Assembly (NCBI GenBank): GCA_002162915.1 | Contig: MABB01000027.1 | Location: forward strand, 10,272 to 17,408 | Direction of reading: 5' to 3' | Length of the DNA: 7,137 bases | Source of the DNA: Rhodospirillales bacterium 47_12_T64 | Lineage (GTDB): Bacteria > Pseudomonadota > Alphaproteobacteria > Kiloniellales > Kiloniellaceae | Shown here: in pieces, positions 6,906-7,137 of the stretch | How the letters are laid out: every line of letters begins with the position of its first letter | Numbering within the stretch: position 1 is the first letter of the stretch | Program-made: the position numbers and the translations under genes | Notes under the pieces: model-generated | Seen by the model: the letters and a program-made list of their open reading frames with translations, nothing else | Told to the model about the DNA's origin: nothing | Databases searched by the model: none

Positions 6906-6942
6906 GGGTAAGCTCGCCCTCATCATCTCTGAGCCCTTACCC
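6906..6942 (-). terminator. Bulged hairpin at the 3' end of pxpA, possible terminator
   Basis: GGGTAAG (6906-6912) pairs with CTTACCC (6936-6942), and CTC (6913-6915) with GAG (6931-6933), leaving a 2-nt CC bulge and a 15-nt loop. Ten base pairs form in total. On the minus strand the following bases CATCTTGTTTGTG are T-rich, so this could end pxpA transcription. One arm includes the pxpA stop codon. The + strand side has no T run, so service to the peptidase operon is less likely. Confidence 0.38.
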
Positions 6943-7137
6943 TTGACCCATCACTTCCGGAAGAGTTACCAATTTATATCCTGCCTGCTCCAACCGTTCT
7001 TTGACCCGGTTGGCAATCGCAACCGCACCTTCGGAATCTCCATGCACACAAATACTGTGTATCGGCGTATCGATGCCCTTACCCGATGGGGTAATGATTT
7101 TGCCAGCATCAAGGAAAGACAAGATTTGATCGGCAGA
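6937..7137 (-). CDS. pxpA: 5-oxoprolinase subunit A (LamB/YcsF family), C-terminal fragment cut by window edge
   Basis: The frame is open through the right edge (SADQI precedes the internal TTG at 7122) and ends at TAA 6939-6937, giving the last 66 residues of the protein. The signature is HSICVHGDSEGAVAIANRVK followed by an amphipathic helix and a short tail, which matches the C-terminus of YcsF/PxpA proteins (usually about 250 residues). PxpA works with PxpB and PxpC in the cytoplasm to open 5-oxoproline (pyroglutamate) to glutamate using ATP. Being last on its strand, its partners would lie to the right, outside the window, if present. It converges on the transferase/peptidase operon with a 100-bp spacer. 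The fragment is short, but the CVHGD block is characteristic. Confidence 0.85.
   Translation of the reverse strand, partial: SADQILSFLDAGKIITPSGKGIDTPIHSICVHGDSEGAVAIANRVKERLEQAGYKLVTLPEVMGQG

Overview
The window looks like accessory catabolic and housekeeping sequence from a Gram-negative proteobacterium, most likely an alphaproteobacterium of moderate GC content. That guess rests on the protein styles: a dimethylglycine/sarcosine-dehydrogenase-type FAD + GcvT fusion, a Kef antiporter and a gamma-glutamyltransferase-like Ntn-hydrolase without a signal peptide. There are no RNA genes, mobile elements, CRISPR arrays or other hallmark genes to fix the taxonomy.

Layout from left to right: (1) 1-1761 (+) is the 3' part of a large FAD-dependent demethylating dehydrogenase fused to a GcvT-like folate domain; its N-terminal FAD-binding segment lies left of the window. 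(2) 1925-3601 (-) is a complete KefB/KefC-type cation:proton antiporter with a C-terminal RCK/TrkA-N domain, convergent with gene 1. (3) 3602-3875 is an AT-rich divergent control region with a nested inverted repeat, a cluster of TTAAGA hexamers and weak promoter-like matches. (4) 3876-5450 (+) is a gamma-glutamyltransferase-like Ntn-hydrolase with a TTG start. (5) 5451-6836 (+) is an M20-family zinc peptidase whose ATG directly follows the stop of gene 4. (6) 6937-7137 (-) is the C-terminal end of 5-oxoprolinase subunit A (PxpA), convergent with the operon; the rest lies right of the window.

Genes 4 and 5 form a tightly coupled two-gene operon of hydrolases and sit next to a 5-oxoproline-consuming enzyme. 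A glutathione-gated type of K+ efflux system is transcribed divergently. Together this suggests a gamma-glutamyl/peptide/pyroglutamate salvage neighbourhood. The most interesting point is that the transferase-like protein keeps the autoprocessing and catalytic TTH motif and the oxyanion Gly-Gly. However, the residues that hold the glutamyl alpha-amino and alpha-carboxyl groups in E. coli GGT all appear replaced (comparison from memory). Its true substrate is therefore probably not an ordinary gamma-glutamyl compound, and the operon may handle a different amide or peptide. No unambiguous new system is visible; this operon is the best candidate for unknown chemistry.
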